Shown here piece after piece: positions 7,571-15,433 of a DNA stretch of 64,000 bases. The stretch is from contig NZ_PTJE01000002.1 in the NCBI RefSeq assembly GCF_002934445.1, positions 439,392 to 503,391 on the forward strand. The letters are read 5' to 3'. Numbering within the stretch: the first letter of the stretch is position 1; every line of letters starts with the position of its first letter. Below the pieces are notes generated by a model. The model was not told where the DNA came from. It saw nothing but the letters and a program-made list of their open reading frames with translations, and made no database searches. The position numbers were made by a program, and so were the translations under genes. The DNA comes from Nonlabens xylanidelens (GTDB taxonomy: Bacteria; Bacteroidota; Bacteroidia; Flavobacteriales; Flavobacteriaceae).

Positions 7571-8404
7571 GTGAATAAATTAACCGAATATCCCACCAAT
7601 AAGATTTTTGACCGACTTATAGATAATAAGTCAACTAATAATTATTTGAACTATATCAGTGAGCTAAGAAAACGAAAAACTAAAGAAATTTACAAACGTT
7701 GCTTATTATTAATAGAAAAAGGCTCAGATAAAGAGAAAATCATAGGGATCGATGTTATATCTCAATTTGGTTTTAATCCAAGGCTGTTTCAAAAAAGAAC
7801 TCTAAAGATTTATTTTGATCTATTAAAAACAGAGACCAACAAACGTGTTATAGAATCTACCCTATTTGGAATAAGCTGGAACAATGAAAATATAACAGAT
7901 AAACAACTGTCTATTATTTGCTATTATGTTGAGCATAAAAGTGCATATGTGAGATATGCTTTGACATATGCACTTTGTAGAATAGAGAAAGATAAAGCAA
8001 TAGATACATTGATTAAATTATCAACTGATCGAGATGTTGACATAAGGGATTACGCCACCTTTGGTTTGGGCAGTCAGAATGAACTAGACAACCATAAAAT
8101 AAGAGCTGCATTATGGGAAAGAGTTAAAGATAAAGATCAAGGTGTTAGACTTGAAGCTATTTCTGGACTAGCCCAGAGAAAAGATAAAAATATTATTGAG
8201 ATCCTTAAGAAGGAGTTCTCTAGCATTCCTTATCATAACCTTTCTCATGTATTAGAATGTATAGAACACCTGAATGACAAAAGTTTTATCCCTATTCTAG
8301 AAAACAAAAAATACGAAAACAAAGATCAAAGTATATCAGAGATCAAAAAAAAATGGGTTTTAGCAACTTTGGGTAAGTTGAAAAGTAATAAGAATAACAT
8401 ATGA
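7571..8404 (+). CDS. HEAT-repeat protein
   Basis: The 277-residue protein consists of helical pairs with HEAT-type repeats: YVRYALTYALCRIEKDKAID, then DRDVDIRDYATFGLGSQ, then DQGVRLEAISGLAQRKDKN. It starts with GTG at 7571, three bases after the preceding stop; no closer ATG gives the full N-terminal helix. There is no signal peptide, so the protein is cytoplasmic. HEAT proteins are protein-binding scaffolds, and no partner can be named. Its stop overlaps the next small ORF in an ATGA arrangement, which suggests coupled translation. Confidence 0.75.
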   Translation: MNKLTEYPTNKIFDRLIDNKSTNNYLNYISELRKRKTKEIYKRCLLLIEKGSDKEKIIGIDVISQFGFNPRLFQKRTLKIYFDLLKTETNKRVIESTLFGISWNNENITDKQLSIICYYVEHKSAYVRYALTYALCRIEKDKAIDTLIKLSTDRDVDIRDYATFGLGSQNELDNHKIRAALWERVKDKDQGVRLEAISGLAQRKDKNIIEILKKEFSSIPYHNLSHVLECIEHLNDKSFIPILENKKYENKDQSISEIKKKWVLATLGKLKSNKNNI

Positions 8405-8508
8405 AATACACACTTTTCGTTTTGACTTTTCTGTTCGTGATCATTAGTGTTCCGCAAAAATCAATTAGTAAAAAATCTATAACGATTCAAAAAAATAATA
8501 CGTTATGA
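8401..8508 (+). CDS. Small hydrophobic ORF (35 residues), possible exported peptide
   Basis: The ATG overlaps the TGA of the HEAT gene (ATGA), and its own TGA overlaps an ATG at 8505 in the same way. The product starts MKYTLFVLTFLFVIISVPQK, a signal-like hydrophobic segment, followed by a basic Ser/Lys-rich tail. The two ATGA junctions suggest it is translated. It may equally be a decayed copy of the next lipoprotein gene, whose signal begins with the similar MKYIFVILLLTL. Confidence 0.4.
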   Translation: MKYTLFVLTFLFVIISVPQKSISKKSITIQKNNTL

Positions 8509-8531
8509 TCTATTTTGGAAAACAAAAAATC

Positions 8532-9071
8532 ATGAAATACATTTTTGTAATTCTATTATTAACCTTGACCAGTTCATGTAAACAGCAAGAAGACAACAAG
8601 TCTATAAATATTGAGTCAACTAAAAAGGAAGAAACGACACCTCTTAGAATATCAAAAGATTCTATAAACACTTCTTTTCCAATACAAATAGAGAATGAGA
8701 AAGGATTTATTAAAATATTTGGACAACGACAATTCAAAAACAATCAATTAATTTCCAGTAACTTCACTATATCTATTGCAGATATACCTAAATATCTTTT
8801 AGTACAAAATATAGAGAAAGAAAGTTTTAAAATTTCGGACACCGACTTAAAAAAAACGGATACAATTAATATGAATAACTTCGTTATTAAAAATATCAAA
8901 TTTGAATTTGTGAGAGCAAACACTCTTTATTTCAACGCTGTTCTTCAAAATCCTTTGAACAAAAGAGAAATAGTTGGAAGATTTAATTTATTCTATCAAA
9001 CCAATAAAAAAGGGAGAGTTTATGGATGGATTGTAGATGAAATAAGAGCGGCAACTATTACAAATAACTGA
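8532..9071 (+). CDS. Hypothetical lipoprotein
   Basis: I chose the ATG at 8532 because it gives a compact lipoprotein signal, MKYIFVILLLTLTSSCKQQE, with the lipobox Cys at residue 16. An ATG at 8505 in the same frame adds nine residues and overlaps the stop of the small upstream ORF, so it is a possible alternative. The mature part (179 residues in all) begins with a Ser/Lys/Glu-rich linker. It then has a domain with alternating strands (FPIQIENEKGFIKIFGQRQF, VIKNIKFEFVRANTLYFNAV). No family recognised. It is probably anchored in a membrane facing the periplasm. Confidence 0.65.
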   Translation: MKYIFVILLLTLTSSCKQQEDNKSINIESTKKEETTPLRISKDSINTSFPIQIENEKGFIKIFGQRQFKNNQLISSNFTISIADIPKYLLVQNIEKESFKISDTDLKKTDTINMNNFVIKNIKFEFVRANTLYFNAVLQNPLNKREIVGRFNLFYQTNKKGRVYGWIVDEIRAATITNN

Positions 9072-9174
9072 TTATGTAACTCAAAGTGAAGGAAGCACTC
9101 TATAATTTAATTTTACAATTACGTAACCTTTACCATCTCGAAAACATTTAATTAATGAGTTTTAAGAAGTATTA

Positions 9175-9846
9175 ATGAATAACAAACGACATATTTTACT
9201 TTTAATACTTTTGACTTTTAATTTGATTAATTCTCAAAATCAATTAGAAAATGATCAAAAAGAATTCAATCTTATAGCAGGTATCGCACCACTATCATTA
9301 ATTGATGTTTTTGATGGTATATCAATTCGTCCAACAGTTGACATAAAACTTTATAAAAATTATGCGCTTGGATTAGAATACGGACATTATTTAGACATTG
9401 ATGGCGAATTTAAACGCGGACAAACTGGTTACTTAATCAAATTAACCTTTAAGTATTACTTGAATAAAGAGCGTGTTTTTGGAAATTACATCGCCTTAGA
9501 GTATCAATATAAAAACGTCACCTTTGGTTTAGATGATCAAATTTCTTTTCCCGATCAAGAATCATTTGTAAAAAACTATTCATTGAATAGAAAATCAAAT
9601 GTTTACACAATTAAATTTGGTGAAACAACATCTATAAGTAAACATTTAGTAATTGACTTCTATGTAGGTCTTGGAGTCCGTTTTCTAAACTCAACTGCAA
9701 GTGGAATTAGTCCAGAAGAACTTGATAATATTAGTACTACAGAAGATAATGAAGATACTTTAATAGAAGGCCTTTATATTGAACCTGGCAATTTTATAAG
9801 ACCTAATTTAACTTTAGGTTTCAAGTTAGGATATAAAATATTTTAA
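9175..9846 (+). CDS. Secreted outer-membrane beta-barrel-like protein
   Basis: The 223-residue protein has a signal peptide (1-20, LILLTFNLINSQ). The mature sequence alternates short amphipathic strands with turns: LIAGIAPLSLIDVFDGISIR, YALGLEYGHYLD, GYLIKLTFKYYLN, VIDFYVGLGVRFLN and a last strand NLTLGFKLGYKIF ending in Phe. This is the pattern of small eight-stranded outer-membrane barrels. The final Phe fits a BAM recognition signal. It is the last gene in the accessory group and is convergent with a small two-helix membrane protein. Function unknown. Confidence 0.7.
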   Translation: MNNKRHILLLILLTFNLINSQNQLENDQKEFNLIAGIAPLSLIDVFDGISIRPTVDIKLYKNYALGLEYGHYLDIDGEFKRGQTGYLIKLTFKYYLNKERVFGNYIALEYQYKNVTFGLDDQISFPDQESFVKNYSLNRKSNVYTIKFGETTSISKHLVIDFYVGLGVRFLNSTASGISPEELDNISTTEDNEDTLIEGLYIEPGNFIRPNLTLGFKLGYKIF

Positions 9847-9861
9847 ACTATTAAATTAAGA

Positions 9862-10218
9862 CTATATATCTTTAAACAGCAAATAATAAATCAAAACGAT
9901 GATTAAGAAGAAGTAAACTCTATTATTAAAATATTTGTTCCAAGAAATGATTGGAAAAGAAAAACCTTTAGTACTACCTTTCAATTCATGTTCAAAACTT
10001 CTTGGTTGCATTAAAATATCCTTAGTAAGGTAAGAAAAGTCTTTATCCTGTCTTGGAGTATTTGATTCAACAAACTGTTCATAGGTTTGTTTTTTTACCT
10101 TAAAATAAACGTAAATTAGAAAAAAAGAAATAATCACTAATGTGCCAACTTCATATCTTTGAACTAATGTTGGGTCTAACGTTATACCGCTACTAAATGA
10201 TCCATCGTATATCTTCAT
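9862..10218 (-). CDS. Small membrane protein with two helices
   Basis: The 118-residue protein has hydrophobic segments at about 24-40 (VGTLVIISFFLIYVYF) and 98-115 (RVYFFLIIVLIYYLLF). They are separated by a polar loop of about 55 residues containing the motif SYLTKDILMQPRSF. No signal peptide and no known family. It is convergent with the barrel-like gene, with only 15 bases between stops. The assignment as a real gene rests on length, the coherent membrane pattern and the absence of a better frame. Confidence 0.55.
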   Translation of the reverse strand: MKIYDGSFSSGITLDPTLVQRYEVGTLVIISFFLIYVYFKVKKQTYEQFVESNTPRQDKDFSYLTKDILMQPRSFEHELKGSTKGFSFPIISWNKYFNNRVYFFLIIVLIYYLLFKDI

Positions 10219-10409
10219 AGTTATTAAAAATTGAACATAAATATAGACAATTAATTAGTCTTTACTCAATAAATTAAACCATCAGGAACTGATTTAGACT
10301 ATGCAAACACGAATAGTTGCCATGTCAATTCTTACTAACAATACGAAAATTAAAACTTTTTATAATCTCGTGATGATAATATTTATCGACTGTATTCGAA
10401 CTAGTATAT

Positions 10410-10421
10410 CTTTCGCGAAAG
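10410..10421. repeat. TTTCGCGAAA palindrome, copy 3 (one arm shortened)
   Basis: The core CTTTCGCGAAAG is intact. The left flank is T instead of G, so only 12 bp remain symmetric, while the right flank still reads GCGAAA. It looks like a decaying copy. Confidence 0.8.
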
Positions 10422-10440
10422 CGAAACCACAACTTAAAAC

Positions 10441-10472
10441 AAAAAGCCCTAAAAGCTTCAAACTTTTAGGGC
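10441..10472 (-). terminator. carB terminator
   Basis: The stem GCCCTAAAAG/CTTTTAGGGC (10446-10455 with 10463-10472) is followed on the minus strand by TTTTTGTTTT. It lies about 105 bases beyond the carB stop. Confidence 0.8.
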
Positions 10473-10490
10473 TTTGATTTATAATACTGT

Positions 10491-10562
10491 TGTCAGTCTG
10501 AGCTTGTCGAAGACGAGTTGAAATCCAAATATTAAATCAACTTCGACAAGCTCAGTTTGACA
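10491..10562. repeat. Inverted repeat with GAGCTTGTCGAAG arms
   Basis: The left arm at 10491-10512 and the right arm at 10541-10562 are reverse complements except at two positions. The shared core is CTGAGCTTGTCGAAG. The arms are separated by 28 bases. It lies directly after carB and could fold into a long stem in the carB mRNA. From memory, this motif recurs between genes in other Bacteroidota. Confidence 0.75.
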
Positions 10563-10576
10563 CCTGCATAAGTAAA

Positions 10577-13429
10577 TTACTTACTCAAATACATTCTACG
10601 TCTTGCGTACAAGTCATAAAAAGCATCGTCTTTAAGACTGTCTATAAATAAGATACTTTCTCCAGTAGATTTCATTTCTGGTCCTAGACGTTTATCTACG
10701 TTAGGAAACTTATTGAAAGAGAATACTGGTTGCTTGATCGCATAACCATCTAATTGTGGATTAAAATCAAAGTCAGTTACCTTATTATGACCTAACATAA
10801 CCTTTGTAGCATAGTTTACATAAGGCTCTTTGTAGGCTTTGGCAATAAATGGAACTGTACGAGATGCTCTTGGATTTGCTTCAATGATGTATACTTTTTC
10901 ATCCTTGATCGCAAACTGTATGTTAATCAACCCTACTGTATCTAGCGCAAGTGCTATCTTCTTAGTATGATCTTTAATTTGCTGCATTACCAGGTCACCT
11001 AGGTTAAATGGTGGTAACAACGCATTTGAATCTCCAGAATGGACACCACATGGCTCTATATGCTCCATTATACCAATAATGTAAACATTCTCTCCGTCAC
11101 AAATTGCGTCTGCCTCTGCCTCTATCGCTCCATCCAGATAATGGTCTAATAAAAGTACATTGTTAGGTATCTTTTTTAAGATATCTACAACGTGCTCTTC
11201 TAACTCGTCTTTATTGATAACGATTTTCATCCCTTGACCACCTAATACATAAGAAGGTCTAACTAAGATAGGAAAATCTAATTTCTCAGCTACTTGAAGA
11301 GCCTCAGCTGGTGTAGTTGCTGTTGCAAATTCAGGGAAAGGAATGTTATTCTTAAGTAACATTTCAGAGAACAACCCACGATCTTCGGCAAGATCTAGAG
11401 CTTTATAACTAGTTCCTAAAATCTTAATACCGTAACGTTCTAGTTTTTCAGCTAGCTTTAAAGCCGTCTGTCCACCTAGTTGAACTATTACACCTTCTGG
11501 CTTTTCATGACGTATAATGTCATAAATATGTTCCCAAAATACAGGTTCAAAATATAATTTATCTGCCGTATCAAAATCGGTTGAAACCGTTTCTGGATTA
11601 CAGTTAATCATGATCGTTTCATAACCACATTCTTGAGCTGCATAAACTCCATGCACACAACAGTAGTCAAATTCTATTCCCTGTCCGATACGGTTAGGAC
11701 CAGAACCTAGAACAATTACTTTCTTTTTGTCAGATACCACGCTTTCATTTTGCACGTAGCGCTCTCCATCTGCAGTTTCTATATCTGCCTCAAATGTGGA
11801 GTAATAATATGGTGTATCTGCTTTAAATTCTGCCGCACAAGTATCAACGAGTTTATAAACTCTATTGATTTTCATTTCCTCACGTAAATTATATACCTCT
11901 GACTCGAGACATCCTAACATATGCGCGATCTGGCGGTCTGCAAATCCTTTTTGTTTTGCTTCTAGTAGTAGCTTTCGCGAAAGCGTGCCCACATCATACT
12001 TCCCTATTTCTTTTTCTAATAAGAAGAGTTCTTCAAACTGCTTTAAGTACCACATGTCTATTTTAGTAATCTCAAAGATTCTATCTAATGAGATTCCCAT
12101 AGCTACGGCATCATATAGTGCAAAAACACGATCCCAACTTGCGTTAGTTAGTTTTTCAATCACCTGATTATAATCCGTATAACCTTTACCGTCTGCTCCT
12201 AAACCATTACGTTTAATTTCTAGTGACTGTGTCGCTTTATGAAGTGCTTCTTGGAAAGAACGACCTATTCCCATTACCTCTCCTACGGCTTTCATCTGAA
12301 GACCTAGAGTACGATCAGATCCTTCAAACTTATCAAAGTTCCAACGTGGGATTTTTACAATTACATAATCTAAAGTAGGCTCAAACAATGCCGATGTATT
12401 ACCGGTAATTTGATTATTTAACTCGTCTAGTGTGTAACCTAGCGCTAGTTTAGTAGCAATTTTTGCAATAGGGTAACCTGTCGCTTTACTTGCTAGTGCA
12501 GAAGATCTAGATACACGAGGGTTGATCTCGATAGCGATAATCTCTTCTTTCTCATCTGGACTTACTGCAAACTGTACGTTACATCCACCTTCAAATTCAC
12601 CTATACTACGCATCATGTGGATAGCCATGTCACGCATTTTCTGGAAAGTGCGGTCTGATAGCGTCATGGCAGGAGCTACTGTAATAGAATCTCCTGTATG
12701 GATTCCCATAGGATCCATATTTTCAATAGTACATATAATAACTACGTTATCGTTTTTATCGCGTAGTAATTCTAATTCATATTCTTTCCAGCCCAGTAAG
12801 GCTTTATCGATCATTACCTCGTGAATAGGAGAAACCTCTAAACCTACGGTTAATAATTCGTCATAATCTTCTTCATTATGGACAATAGCTGCACCAGCAC
12901 CGCCTAGAGTAAAAGAAGAACGTATACATAAAGGAAAACCAAATTCTTGAGCAATTTCCTTTCCTTTTAAGAAAGAAGTAGCAGTGGCTTGTGGCGCCAT
13001 ACCTACTCCTATTTCACCCATCAACAATCTGAATTTCTCTCTGTCCTCAGTAATGTTAATTGCATCGATATCTACACCGATCATATCTACGTTATGATCT
13101 TCCCAAATACCTTTTTCCTGCGCCTCAATACAAAGATTTAACGCTGTCTGTCCACCCATAGTAGGAAGTACAGCATCAATTTGTGGGTGCTCTTTAAGGA
13201 TTTGTTTAAGTGAAGTAGTTGTTAATGGTAAAAGGTACACATGATCTGCCATAGAAGGGTCAGTCATGATAGTTGCCGGATTTGAATTAATTAAAATGGT
13301 CTCTATTCCTTCTTCTCTTAGAGATCTTAAAGATTGAGAACCTGCATAATCAAACTCACACGCTTGACCTATGATTATAGGCCCGCTACCTATTAATAAA
13401 ATGGATTTGAGGTCTTTTCTTTTTGGCAT
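10577..13429 (-). CDS. carB: Carbamoyl-phosphate synthase large subunit, short form
   Basis: The 950-residue protein contains both ATP-grasp halves of CarB. The first half begins KSILLIGSGPIIIGQACEFD and the second KKVIVLGSGPNRIGQGIEFD, each with its own ATP-binding and Arg/Glu metal motifs (IEINPRVSRSSALAS and IIEANPRASRTVPFIA). It makes carbamoyl phosphate from bicarbonate, ammonia (from CarA glutaminase) and two ATP, for pyrimidines and arginine. The protein stops at about LGPEMKSTGESILF, where E. coli CarB (about 1073 residues) continues with its C-terminal allosteric MGS-like domain. That domain is absent, so UMP/ornithine control of the E. coli type is unlikely. carA is not adjacent. 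A palindrome copy lies inside the gene at 11971-11984. Confidence 0.95.
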   Translation of the reverse strand: MPKRKDLKSILLIGSGPIIIGQACEFDYAGSQSLRSLREEGIETILINSNPATIMTDPSMADHVYLLPLTTTSLKQILKEHPQIDAVLPTMGGQTALNLCIEAQEKGIWEDHNVDMIGVDIDAINITEDREKFRLLMGEIGVGMAPQATATSFLKGKEIAQEFGFPLCIRSSFTLGGAGAAIVHNEEDYDELLTVGLEVSPIHEVMIDKALLGWKEYELELLRDKNDNVVIICTIENMDPMGIHTGDSITVAPAMTLSDRTFQKMRDMAIHMMRSIGEFEGGCNVQFAVSPDEKEEIIAIEINPRVSRSSALASKATGYPIAKIATKLALGYTLDELNNQITGNTSALFEPTLDYVIVKIPRWNFDKFEGSDRTLGLQMKAVGEVMGIGRSFQEALHKATQSLEIKRNGLGADGKGYTDYNQVIEKLTNASWDRVFALYDAVAMGISLDRIFEITKIDMWYLKQFEELFLLEKEIGKYDVGTLSRKLLLEAKQKGFADRQIAHMLGCLESEVYNLREEMKINRVYKLVDTCAAEFKADTPYYYSTFEADIETADGERYVQNESVVSDKKKVIVLGSGPNRIGQGIEFDYCCVHGVYAAQECGYETIMINCNPETVSTDFDTADKLYFEPVFWEHIYDIIRHEKPEGVIVQLGGQTALKLAEKLERYGIKILGTSYKALDLAEDRGLFSEMLLKNNIPFPEFATATTPAEALQVAEKLDFPILVRPSYVLGGQGMKIVINKDELEEHVVDILKKIPNNVLLLDHYLDGAIEAEADAICDGENVYIIGIMEHIEPCGVHSGDSNALLPPFNLGDLVMQQIKDHTKKIALALDTVGLINIQFAIKDEKVYIIEANPRASRTVPFIAKAYKEPYVNYATKVMLGHNKVTDFDFNPQLDGYAIKQPVFSFNKFPNVDKRLGPEMKSTGESILFIDSLKDDAFYDLYARRRMYLSK
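11971..11984. repeat. GCTTTCGCGAAAGC palindrome, copy 4, inside carB
   Basis: This is a perfect 14-bp palindrome, read in the carB frame as Thr-Leu-Ser-Arg-Lys-Leu. It falls in the helical oligomerisation region between the two ATP-grasp halves, a place that tolerates variation. Confidence 0.9.
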
Positions 13430-13473
13430 TATAAAGTGATTTTATGGGACTTAGGTAATTTGGTAATAGGGTA

Positions 13474-13507
13474 CAAAAAAAGGCGTCAATTCTAATGAAT
13501 TAACGCC
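13474..13507 (-). terminator. rpmH terminator
   Basis: The stem GGCGTTAATT/AATTGACGCC (one mismatched pair) at 13482-13507 is followed on the minus strand by a run of seven T. It separates rpmH from carB. Confidence 0.85.
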
Positions 13508-13533
13508 TAAAGTATAATTAAAGATAAATCATA

Positions 13534-13698
13534 TTATCTTTTGTGTCTTCTTTCAGTAGAAACAGATAATTTTTTACGTCCTTTAGCTCGGCGACGAGCA
13601 AGAACTTTACGACCGTTTGCAGAAGCCATGCGCTCTCTGAAACCGTGCTTGTTTCTTCTTTTCCTTTTACTTGGTTGGTATGTTCTTTTCTGTGCCAT
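13534..13698 (-). CDS. rpmH: 50S ribosomal protein L34
   Basis: This 54-residue protein was found by reading the minus strand. The product begins [20 protein letters not shown] and contains the L34 signature ([14 protein letters not shown]) and [11 protein letters not shown]. It is a little longer than E. coli L34 (46 residues) because of a C-terminal tail ending in RRHKR. It is a structural protein of the large ribosomal subunit. The gene has its own promoter (13758-13787) and terminator (13474-13507), so it is transcribed alone. The usual rnpA/dnaA neighbours are absent. Confidence 0.97.
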   Translation of the reverse strand: MAQKRTYQPSKRKRRNKHGFRERMASANGRKVLARRRAKGRKKLSVSTERRHKR

Positions 13699-13757
13699 AG
13701 CTTGAAATCTGTATCTATATAATAAAAAGGCTTTAAACCTTAGATTTTAATCGGCTG

Positions 13758-13787
13758 CAAATATAACAACTCTTATTTTACTTACAA
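13758..13787 (-). promoter_or_regulatory. rpmH promoter, -33 TTG and -7 TATATTTG
   Basis: On the minus strand TTG (13785-13787), a 19-base spacer and TATATTTG (13758-13765) match the Bacteroidota housekeeping consensus exactly. The -7 element ends about 60 bases before the rpmH ATG. Confidence 0.8.
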
Positions 13788-14182
13788 CAGGAAATTCACT
13801 TTTTTTGAAAATATTTTTCTACTAATTCCTAATCAGTTTCATTTTCAGCTTTAAAGATAATGATAAGATCAATACCTATCTAATAGCTAAGTAATAAAAT
13901 TTTAAAACTACCAGTTCAGTTCTTATCTAGCGACAGCTTTGTATCTATTCCTTGTCTAGACTATTATACTTAAGACTCTTTACTATAGTTTACTATTCTG
14001 TCTATCCAATCTTATTGTATATAGTTTAAAACATAATATTACTTCTACCCTTCAAAAACGGTAATTTATATTTGAATTTGCAGTAACCGACAAAAGACTT
14101 TAATCACTTTACTTTTAAAGGTTATATCCATTTACAGAATAAAACACTACCCTTTCCTGAAAACAAAAACTCCTTAAATCCT

Positions 14183-14190
14183 TATCTTTG
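14183..14190 (+). promoter_or_regulatory. -7 element upstream of the TPR protein
   Basis: TATCTTTG is an exact TAnnTTTG match 22 bases before the ATG at 14213. Confidence 0.55.
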
Positions 14191-14212
14191 CAAACTTCAA
14201 AACACACCTATA

Positions 14213-14728
14213 ATGTTTAACAAAAACATCAAACTGGTTATCACTGCTATTATTGTAGCATATGCCATATATCAATTTACTAGAAACGAGATCCTTACAG
14301 GGATTTTCTTAATCTTATTTTCAGGAATCTTCATATTTCTTTACTTTAAAAACGAGATGATCTTACTTGCATTTAATCGTTTAAGAAAGCAAGATTTTCC
14401 AGGTGCAAAAAAATGGTTAGATAAAATAACAGATCCAGAAGCTGCTCTAGTACAAAAGCAACAAGGTTATTATAACTATTTACACGGTCTTATGATTTCT
14501 CAAGAAAACATGACCAAAGCTGAGAAATACTTTAAAAAAGCTATCGCATTAGGTCTTAACATGGATCAAGATCTTGCGGTTGCCAAATTAAACCTAGCAG
14601 GTATCTCTATGATGAAGCGTCGCAAACGTGAAGCTACTGCCCTACTTAGTGAAGCAAAGAAACTAGATAAACAAGGAATGCTAGCCGATCAGATAAAAAT
14701 GATGAAGCAGCAAATGAAGAAGATTTAA
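14213..14728 (+). CDS. Membrane-anchored TPR-like protein
   Basis: The 171-residue protein has two N-terminal membrane helices (about 6-22 and 27-45, LTGIFLILFSGIFIFLYF). A cytoplasmic helical domain follows with tetratricopeptide spacing: GYYNYLHGLMISQENMTKAE, YFKKAIALGLNMDQDLAVAK and ATALLSEAKKLDKQG. TPR domains bind proteins; the partner is unknown. It is a single gene bounded by its own promoter element and a strong terminator. Similar short 2TM-TPR proteins are common in flavobacteria without assigned function. Confidence 0.7.
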   Translation: MFNKNIKLVITAIIVAYAIYQFTRNEILTGIFLILFSGIFIFLYFKNEMILLAFNRLRKQDFPGAKKWLDKITDPEAALVQKQQGYYNYLHGLMISQENMTKAEKYFKKAIALGLNMDQDLAVAKLNLAGISMMKRRKREATALLSEAKKLDKQGMLADQIKMMKQQMKKI

Positions 14729-14757
14729 TTCTAGATTTAAGAAACTGGATAAAATAA

Positions 14758-14785
14758 TAAAGCCCGATCTCGCGATCGGGCTTTA
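14758..14785. terminator. Bidirectional terminator
   Basis: The stem GCCCGATC/GATCGGGC (14762-14769 with 14774-14781) has a TCGC tetraloop, with A residues on the left and a short T-rich tail on the right. It lies between two convergent genes. Confidence 0.85.
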
Positions 14786-14791
14786 TTCGTT

Positions 14792-15421
14792 TTAAAATCT
14801 CAGATCACTTGTGTCGAAATAGTCAACACCTAACTCTAATTGCAATTGATAATCATAATACCCCCCTAATACTCCTATTGCTATAAAAAAATTTATATTG
14901 GGATTTCTCAAATCTGACCTGTTCAACTCAGTTAAAATATAGTATTCACTAAGCCACCAGTTAATATCTAAAAAACCTGATTCATCAAGCTCTTTTTCCA
15001 TAGTTTTCACAATTTTCAAATCATTATTCAAATTTGATAAATATGAAGCAAATTTTGTTTCTGGCGAAATACAAGGTGATTGATAATCTTGATTTACTGC
15101 GTATAAAGTCGACCTACACTCACTCCAAATAACATTTGGGTGTTTAGAAATAAAATCACCAACTTTATCAGAAACAGTATCATCAAACATCTCAAATAAA
15201 ACACACATATCTCCATCGATATCTCTTAAAACACCACGATAACAACTTAAATCATTTTGACTTTCACAAACTCTAGAATTAAACAGCTCCACGAGCGTTT
15301 GTATATCTGCTAATTCTTCTTGATTGTAGATAGATTTCATTTCCTGACTGGGAATGAATTTTTGTTCCTTTTTTGAACAACTTACTAAGAGAATTAAAAA
15401 AAGTAAAACAATAAATCTCAT
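14792..15421 (-). CDS. Hypothetical lipoprotein
   Basis: The 209-residue protein has a lipoprotein signal MRFIVLLFLILLVSCSKKEQ, with the lipid-attachment Cys at residue 15. The mature part has five further cysteines (SRVCESQNDLSCYRG, DMCVLFEMF, SECRST, SPCISPE), possibly forming disulfides in the periplasm. The C-terminal half is helical and acidic and contains the hydrophobic stretch FFIAIGVLGGYYDYQ near residue 180. I recognise no family. It lies 12 bases after the rnz stop and may be a read-through partner in the pyrR-pyrB-rnz direction. It shares its terminator with the convergent TPR gene. Confidence 0.65.
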   Translation of the reverse strand: MRFIVLLFLILLVSCSKKEQKFIPSQEMKSIYNQEELADIQTLVELFNSRVCESQNDLSCYRGVLRDIDGDMCVLFEMFDDTVSDKVGDFISKHPNVIWSECRSTLYAVNQDYQSPCISPETKFASYLSNLNNDLKIVKTMEKELDESGFLDINWWLSEYYILTELNRSDLRNPNINFFIAIGVLGGYYDYQLQLELGVDYFDTSDLRF

Positions 15422-15433
15422 GTTTTTTAGATT

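Larger units (their letters stand above)
10219..10576. other. Gene-free stretch with repeats and a terminator
   Basis: I see no coding frame in these 358 bases. The stretch holds palindrome copy 3 (10410-10421), the carB terminator (10446-10472) and a 22-bp imperfect inverted repeat (10491-10562). No remnant of the missing C-terminal CarB domain is visible. Confidence 0.7.
13699..14212. other. Gene-free stretch between rpmH and a TPR protein
   Basis: These 514 bases contain the rpmH promoter on the minus strand and a TAnnTTTG element for the downstream gene on the plus strand. The middle (about 13800-14150) is AT-rich, with stops in all frames and no strong inverted repeat. I see nothing else in it. 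Confidence 0.6.

Noticed and set aside
10219-10576. carB as a frameshifted gene
   Set aside because: No remnant of the missing C-terminal domain exists downstream, and the protein ends in a clean stop. A stable short form is more likely.
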